From: Comamonadaceae bacterium
GTDB lineage: Bacteria; Pseudomonadota; Gammaproteobacteria; Burkholderiales; Burkholderiaceae_C
Direction: 5' to 3'
Assembly (NCBI GenBank): GCA_003599455.1
Contig: QZKF01000010.1
Coordinates: forward strand, 1-64,000
Length of the DNA: 64,000 nt
The translations under genes and the position numbers were made by a program. Below are positions 60,265-64,000 of this stretch, one piece after another; within the stretch, counting starts at the first letter, position 1; every line of letters begins with the position of its first letter. The notes under the pieces are model-generated. The model saw nothing but the letters and a program-made list of their open reading frames with translations, ran no database searches and was not told where the DNA came from.

Positions 60265-60355
60265 ACCGGGCCTGGCCGCGCCCTGCGGCGCCGGACAGCG
60301 TCCGGTCTCTCTTTCCCTTTTCCCTTCTTGCGCCAGACCGCTGGCGCCCCGTCAC

Positions 60356-61117
60356 ATGGAACTGCTCTCCGACCCCAATGTCTGGATCGCGTTTGCGATG
60401 CTCACCGCGCTTGAAATCGTGCTGGGCATCGACAACATCATCTTCATCTCGATCCTGGTGGGCCGCCTGCCGCCGCACCTGCGCGACAAGGCGCGCCGCC
60501 TCGGCCTGGGCTTCGCGATGCTCTCGCGGCTGGCGCTGCTGTTCACGCTGAGCTGGGTCATGGGCCTCACCGCCGACCTGTTCAGCGTGTTCAACCAGGG
60601 CATCAGCGGACGCGACATCGTGTTGCTGCTCGGCGGGCTGTTCCTGCTCTACAAGGCCTCGCACGAAATCTTCGTCGAGGTCGAGGCGCGCGAACAGCAC
60701 GCCCCACCCGAGACCGACGCGGTTGCGCTCAAGGCCGCGGGCACCAAGCTCTTCTGGGGCATCATCGGCCAGATCGCCATCATCGACATCGTGTTCTCGC
60801 TCGACTCGGTGATCACCGCCGTCGGCATGGTCGACCAGATCAGCGTGATGGTGGCCGCGGTGGTGGTGTCGGTCGGCGTGATGCTGATTGCCGCCAAGCC
60901 GATCGGCGACTTCGTCGACCGCCACCCCTCGGTCAAGGTGCTGGCGCTGGCTTTCCTGGTCATGGTCGGCATGGCGCTCACCGCCGAAGCCTTCGACCAG
61001 GAAGTGCCCAAGGGCTACATCTACGCCGCCATGGCCTTCTCGCTCGCGGTGGAAGCGCTCAACATCCGCGCCCGCACCAAGCGCCAGCTCGCCGCCCAGG
61101 CGGCCGGCGGCCACTGA
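60356..61117 (+). CDS. TerC-family integral membrane protein
   Basis: 253 residues with about seven membrane helices. The family signature LEIVLGIDNIIFISILVGRL is at residues 15-34 and VFSLDSVITAVGMVDQI at about 145. These hold the conserved acidic residues that mark TerC/Alx transporters, linked to Mn2+ export and metal supply to exported enzymes. A bacterial housekeeping gene; it is followed 44 bp later by a Bax-inhibitor-1 gene. Confidence 0.9.
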   Translation: MELLSDPNVWIAFAMLTALEIVLGIDNIIFISILVGRLPPHLRDKARRLGLGFAMLSRLALLFTLSWVMGLTADLFSVFNQGISGRDIVLLLGGLFLLYKASHEIFVEVEAREQHAPPETDAVALKAAGTKLFWGIIGQIAIIDIVFSLDSVITAVGMVDQISVMVAAVVVSVGVMLIAAKPIGDFVDRHPSVKVLALAFLVMVGMALTAEAFDQEVPKGYIYAAMAFSLAVEALNIRARTKRQLAAQAAGGH

Positions 61118-61161
61118 ACCCCATCCCTCCCTGTTTCTTCCTTCCTTTTCAAGGATTCACC

Positions 61162-61857
61162 ATGAACCCCAACCTCGACATCTCTCCCGTCCAGATCGCC
61201 GGCCAGGCCCGCGTCGCCGAGCGCAACCGCGTGCTGCGCAACACCTACTGGCTGCTCGCGCTCTCCATGGGGCCCACCGTGCTGGGCGCCTGGCTGGGCG
61301 TGGCCACCGGCATCACCGCGCCGCTCACCGGTTTCCTCGGCATCGCGGTCTTTCTCGGGGGTGCCTTTGGCTTCATGTACGCGATCGAGAAGACCAAGAA
61401 CTCGGCCGCTGGCGTGCCGGTGCTGCTGGCCTTCACCTTCTTCATGGGCCTGATGCTCTCGCGCCTGGTGGGTTCTGTGCTCGGCCTGGCCAACGGCGCG
61501 GGCCTGATCATGACGGCCTTCGCGGGCACGGGCGTGATCTTCCTCGGCATGGCCACGCTGTCCACCGTCATCAAGCGCGACCTGGGCAACATGGGCAAGT
61601 TCCTGTTCATCGGCATGATCATGCTGCTGGTCGCGGGCATCGCCAACGTGTTCATCCAGTCCGGCGCGCTCATGATCACGCTCTCGGTGCTGGCCATCGG
61701 CATCTTCTCGGCCTTCATCCTGTATGACCTCAAGCGCGTGCGCGATGGCGAAGAAACCAACTACATCACCGCCACCCTGGGCGTGTACCTGAGCCTGTTC
61801 AACATCTTCCAGAGCCTGCTGGCGCTGCTGGGCATTTCAGGCGGCCGCGAGGAATGA
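61162..61857 (+). CDS. Bax inhibitor-1/YccA family protein
   Basis: 231 residues, seven membrane helices. It begins with RNRVLRNTYWLLALSM-like sequence (AERNRVLRNTYWLLALSMG), then helix pairs such as FFMGLMLSRLVGSVLGLANG. The last helix is followed by YDLKRVRDGEETNYITATLG, the family C-terminal motif. YccA modulates FtsH proteolysis, and related proteins act as pH-dependent Ca2+ leak channels. Confidence 0.9.
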   Translation: MNPNLDISPVQIAGQARVAERNRVLRNTYWLLALSMGPTVLGAWLGVATGITAPLTGFLGIAVFLGGAFGFMYAIEKTKNSAAGVPVLLAFTFFMGLMLSRLVGSVLGLANGAGLIMTAFAGTGVIFLGMATLSTVIKRDLGNMGKFLFIGMIMLLVAGIANVFIQSGALMITLSVLAIGIFSAFILYDLKRVRDGEETNYITATLGVYLSLFNIFQSLLALLGISGGREE

Positions 61858-61961
61858 GCCGGGGCGCGGGGCCCGCCCCCGCATGACGCCGGCGCTGCTG
61901 CCTGCCACCGGTGGCCGCCGTTGACACACGCACGGCACACAAGTGGTGCAGGATGCGGAAC

Positions 61962-62600
61962 ATGACCGTTGTCCCGCCCGCCAGCGACCCCGTCGTCGCT
62001 GGCGCCCCGCTGTCCATGGTGCTGGTGCGGCTGGCGCACGACACCACGCGCGAGCGCATCACCGTGGGCGACCTGCTGCAGGCGCTGGGCGACCGCGCGC
62101 TGGGTGCGCTGCTGTTCATCTTCGCGGTGCCCAACGTGATGCCGGTGCCGCCCGGCGTGTCCACCGTGCTGGGCGCGCCGCTGCTGTTCCTGTCGGCCCA
62201 GCTCATGTTCGGCCTGCGCCCCTGGCTGCCGGCGATCGTGGCGAAACGCTCGATCTCGCGCGAAGACCTCGCCACGCTGGTGCGCCGCGTCGTGCCCTGG
62301 CTGACCCGGGCCGAGAAGCTGCTGCGCCCGCGCCTGCGCGTGCTCGCCGCGCCCCCCGCGGAGTACCTGGTCGGCTTCGTCTGCCTGCTGCTCGCGTCCA
62401 TCCTGGTGCTGCCCATTCCGCTGGGCAACGCGCTGCCCGCGCTGGCCATCAGCCTGATGGCGCTGGGCGTGCTCGAGCGCGACGGGCTCTGGGTGCTGGG
62501 CGGTCTGGTGACCGCGGCGGTGTCGGTGGCCGTGGTCTCCGGCGTGGTGTTCGCCATGGCCAAGGCAGCGCTCTACCTGCTCGCGCGCTGGATGGGCTGA
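61962..62600 (+). CDS. ExoD-family exopolysaccharide-related membrane protein
   Basis: 212 residues. The ExoD signature is seen in ITVGDLLQALGDRALGALLF and FAVPNVMPVPPGVSTVLGAP. About four membrane helices follow. Family members are named for exopolysaccharide production in rhizobia, and the molecular role is unresolved. ATG 61962 has AGGA about 8 bp upstream; ATG 61953 is the alternative. Confidence 0.85.
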   Translation: MTVVPPASDPVVAGAPLSMVLVRLAHDTTRERITVGDLLQALGDRALGALLFIFAVPNVMPVPPGVSTVLGAPLLFLSAQLMFGLRPWLPAIVAKRSISREDLATLVRRVVPWLTRAEKLLRPRLRVLAAPPAEYLVGFVCLLLASILVLPIPLGNALPALAISLMALGVLERDGLWVLGGLVTAAVSVAVVSGVVFAMAKAALYLLARWMG

Positions 62601-62628
62601 GCGCGGCCCTGGCGCGCGGGCGGCGCGG

Positions 62629-62964
62629 TCAGATTTCGCCCAGCGCCATCTGCGACAGCACGTCGAGCTGCATCAGCTCTTCCATCACCGGGTCGGGCCG
62701 CGGCCACGAGGCCGTGAAGGCCAGCGCCGCGGCGACCAGCAGCGCGCTGGCCGCGAACCACAGCGGGCGGCGCGCGGCACCGCTGCGCAGCGAGGGCCCG
62801 CCCGCGGTGGCGTGCTCGGCGACCGGATGGCGCTGCCGCCACTGGGCCATCACCCGGTCCTGCAGCGCCTCGCTGTCGCGGTGCGGGGCGGTGTCCAGGC
62901 CGGCGCGCAGGCGCTCGCGCAGCAGCGTATCGCCGTCGTCCTTGTGTGGTACCGGGCGGCTCAT
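62629..62964 (-). CDS. DUF3619-like membrane protein (anti-sigma candidate)
   Basis: 111 residues. A soluble N-terminal part with LLRERLRAGLDTAPHRDSEA is followed by one membrane helix (WFAASALLVAAALAFTASW) and a short tail. The family is found downstream of ECF sigma genes in Burkholderiales. It overlaps the sigma gene by 4 bp and may tether or inhibit the sigma factor, although no zinc anti-sigma motif is seen. Confidence 0.72.
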   Translation of the reverse strand: MSRPVPHKDDGDTLLRERLRAGLDTAPHRDSEALQDRVMAQWRQRHPVAEHATAGGPSLRSGAARRPLWFAASALLVAAALAFTASWPRPDPVMEELMQLDVLSQMALGEI

Positions 62965-63644
62965 GCGGCGTCTCCCTGCAGCGCCTGCCGCAGGCCGGTG
63001 CGGGCCCGGTGCAGCAGCTGGTGCGCGGTGTTGGCGTCGATCTCCAGCGCGTGGCCGATGTCGGCCGCGCTGGCGTCGGCATAGGCCCACATCGCGAGCG
63101 CCATGCGCTGGCGACCGGGCAGGCGGCCCAGCGCGTCGAGCAGGCGCTGCGGCGTCACGGCATCGAGCGCCTGGCTTCCGGGCGCGTCCGCCTCGGCCTG
63201 TTGTCGGTCCTGCAGCGCGGCGAGCTCGTCGGGCTCCATGCCGAGTTCGCGGCGCCGCACGAGCTGGGTGCGGCAGCGGTTGAGCACGATGGTGTTGAAG
63301 TAGGTCGAGAGCCGCGCGCCGTGCGAGTCCTCCGGGCGCGCGCTCCACAGCCGCAGGAAGGATTCCTGCACCGCGTCCTCCGCGTCTTCGAGGCGGCCGA
63401 GCAGGTGACGCGCCATCGCGAGCGCGGGCGGCGTGAGCAGGCGCACCAGCGAGCGCGCGCTGCCCGGGTCGCCCTCGCAGGCGCGTTGCCAGAGCGACCA
63501 GTCGTCCTCGCGCACGCCCAGCCAGCGCTGCGCCGTGCGGCGGGTGCCGTCGAGCAGGCCGATGGCGAGCGCGAGCTGCGCGCGCAGCGGGTCGTCGACC
63601 GGTGCGGGCCGGCGCGGGAAGGGCAGGGCGATGGCGGCTTGCAT
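62961..63644 (-). CDS. RNA polymerase sigma factor, ECF type
   Basis: 227 residues from ATG 63644. The sigma-2 region contains LEDAEDAVQESFLRLW (region 2.1-2.2), and the sigma-4 region ends in LPGRQRMALAMWAYADASAA and ANTAHQLLHRARTGLRQALQ. Linker sequence between them is normal. It recruits RNA polymerase to an unknown regulon. The upstream DUF3106 protein and the downstream DUF3619 protein lie in one operon. Confidence 0.87.
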   Translation of the reverse strand: MQAAIALPFPRRPAPVDDPLRAQLALAIGLLDGTRRTAQRWLGVREDDWSLWQRACEGDPGSARSLVRLLTPPALAMARHLLGRLEDAEDAVQESFLRLWSARPEDSHGARLSTYFNTIVLNRCRTQLVRRRELGMEPDELAALQDRQQAEADAPGSQALDAVTPQRLLDALGRLPGRQRMALAMWAYADASAADIGHALEIDANTAHQLLHRARTGLRQALQGDAA

Positions 63645-63654
63645 GGCGTGGGCC

Positions 63655-64000
63655 TCAACGGGTGGGAAGTTTCTCACGCAGCGCGGCGCGCTCCTCGGGC
63701 GTGAGGCGCGCGAGCATGGCGCGGCGCTGTTCCAGCAGCTGCCGGCGCTCCTGTGGCGACATCGCCCGGATGCGCGCGCGGTGCTGTTCGGCCAGCGCCT
63801 GGCGCTGCTCGGGCGTGAGCGATTGCCAGCGCTCGCGCGTCTGGCCCACCAGCGCCTGGCGCTGTTCGGGCGTGAGCTGTTCGAGCCGCTCGCGCAATGT
63901 GGCGCGAAAGGCCTGGCGGTCGGCGGGCGATGCGGCCGCGAGCTCGCGCTTGATGGCCTCGCGCCGCTCGGCCTGCTGCTGCGGCGTGAGCCGCGCCCAT
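63655..64000 (-). CDS. DUF3106-type repeat protein, cut by window edge
   Basis: The C-terminal 114 residues are visible; the 5' end lies beyond 64000. The chain is built of repeated helical units of the LTPEQRQAL type (LEQLTPEQRQALVGQT, WQSLTPEQRQALAEQH, RAMSPQERRQLLEQ, LARLTPEERAALR). This matches DUF3106 proteins, which are usually exported and precede a sigma gene in Burkholderiales. The function is unknown; a Zra-like or chaperone-like envelope sensor is a guess. Confidence 0.7.
   Translation of the reverse strand, partial: WARLTPQQQAERREAIKRELAAASPADRQAFRATLRERLEQLTPEQRQALVGQTRERWQSLTPEQRQALAEQHRARIRAMSPQERRQLLEQRRAMLARLTPEERAALREKLPTR

Noticed and set aside
1-64000. CRISPR array or complete transposon
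   Set aside because: No regularly spaced repeats, no transposase or integrase motif and no insertion-sequence ends were found on reading. The only mobile signs are the tRNA fragment and the R-M segment.

Overview
The window looks like chromosome of a Gram-negative betaproteobacterium of the Comamonadaceae type (Hydrogenophaga, Variovorax, Acidovorax or Polaromonas relatives). The signs are high GC, three Bug/TctC solute receptors without membrane partners, Rieske oxygenases and FAH hydrolases in catabolic clusters, a Burkholderiales-type porin, a sigma/DUF3619/DUF3106 module, and a typical GC-rich hairpin repeat. The identification is inferred from gene content only.

Region A (1-13.8 kb) is an aromatic-catabolism cluster. 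It holds a Bug receptor, a glutathionyl-hydroquinone reductase, three Rieske non-heme-iron oxygenase alpha subunits, an AraC regulator, a fused double GlcG/HbpS protein, a porin, two YciI proteins, an FAH hydrolase, an extradiol (VOC) dioxygenase and a glutathione reductase. No Rieske reductase or ferredoxin is visible. Two promoters of nearly identical architecture (about 290-360 and 4731-4801) drive its two plus-strand units. Region B (13.9-22.8 kb) is a minus-strand acyl/aryl-CoA operon: SDR, AMP-forming ligase, amidohydrolase, thiolase and two crotonases, with a Bug receptor and a divergent LysR. It ends in a MarR gene broken by two in-frame amber codons. A 46-nt 3' fragment of tRNA-Arg(CCG) with a hairpin (23.3 kb) probably marks the right end of an integrated island. 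Region C (23.5-28.4 kb) is a small catabolic cluster led by a GntR regulator. A tandem glycine riboswitch then precedes a DadA-like amino-acid dehydrogenase. A chemoreceptor, a membrane LytTR regulator, an acyltransferase and a PAP2 phosphatase follow.

Region D (34.6-53.9 kb) is an aryl-polyene (APE, xanthomonadin-like) biosynthetic locus. The plus-strand operon carries two ACPs, a FabF-type ketosynthase, a COG4648 membrane protein, an acyl-AMP ligase, a hotdog dehydratase, an LpxL-like acyltransferase, a LolA-like carrier, an MMPL exporter, an alpha/beta hydrolase, a polysaccharide deacetylase, a second ketosynthase, a short ketosynthase-like protein, a second hotdog protein and a ketoreductase. 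Most genes overlap by 4 bp. A convergent minus-strand arm supplies a glycosyltransferase, a PlsC acyltransferase and a flavin-dependent halogenase-like enzyme. Between the arms sits a lower-GC insertion with a restriction endonuclease candidate, a DNA cytosine methyltransferase, a truncated antitoxin and a GNAT acetyltransferase.

Region E (54-64 kb) is mostly housekeeping or accessory: DUF6064, aldo/keto reductase, MarR with an MFS exporter, a stand-alone PD-(D/E)XK nuclease, GST, TerC, Bax-inhibitor-1, ExoD, and a minus-strand DUF3106/ECF sigma/DUF3619 operon cut by the window edge. No CRISPR array, rRNA, intact tRNA, integrase or transposase was recognised.
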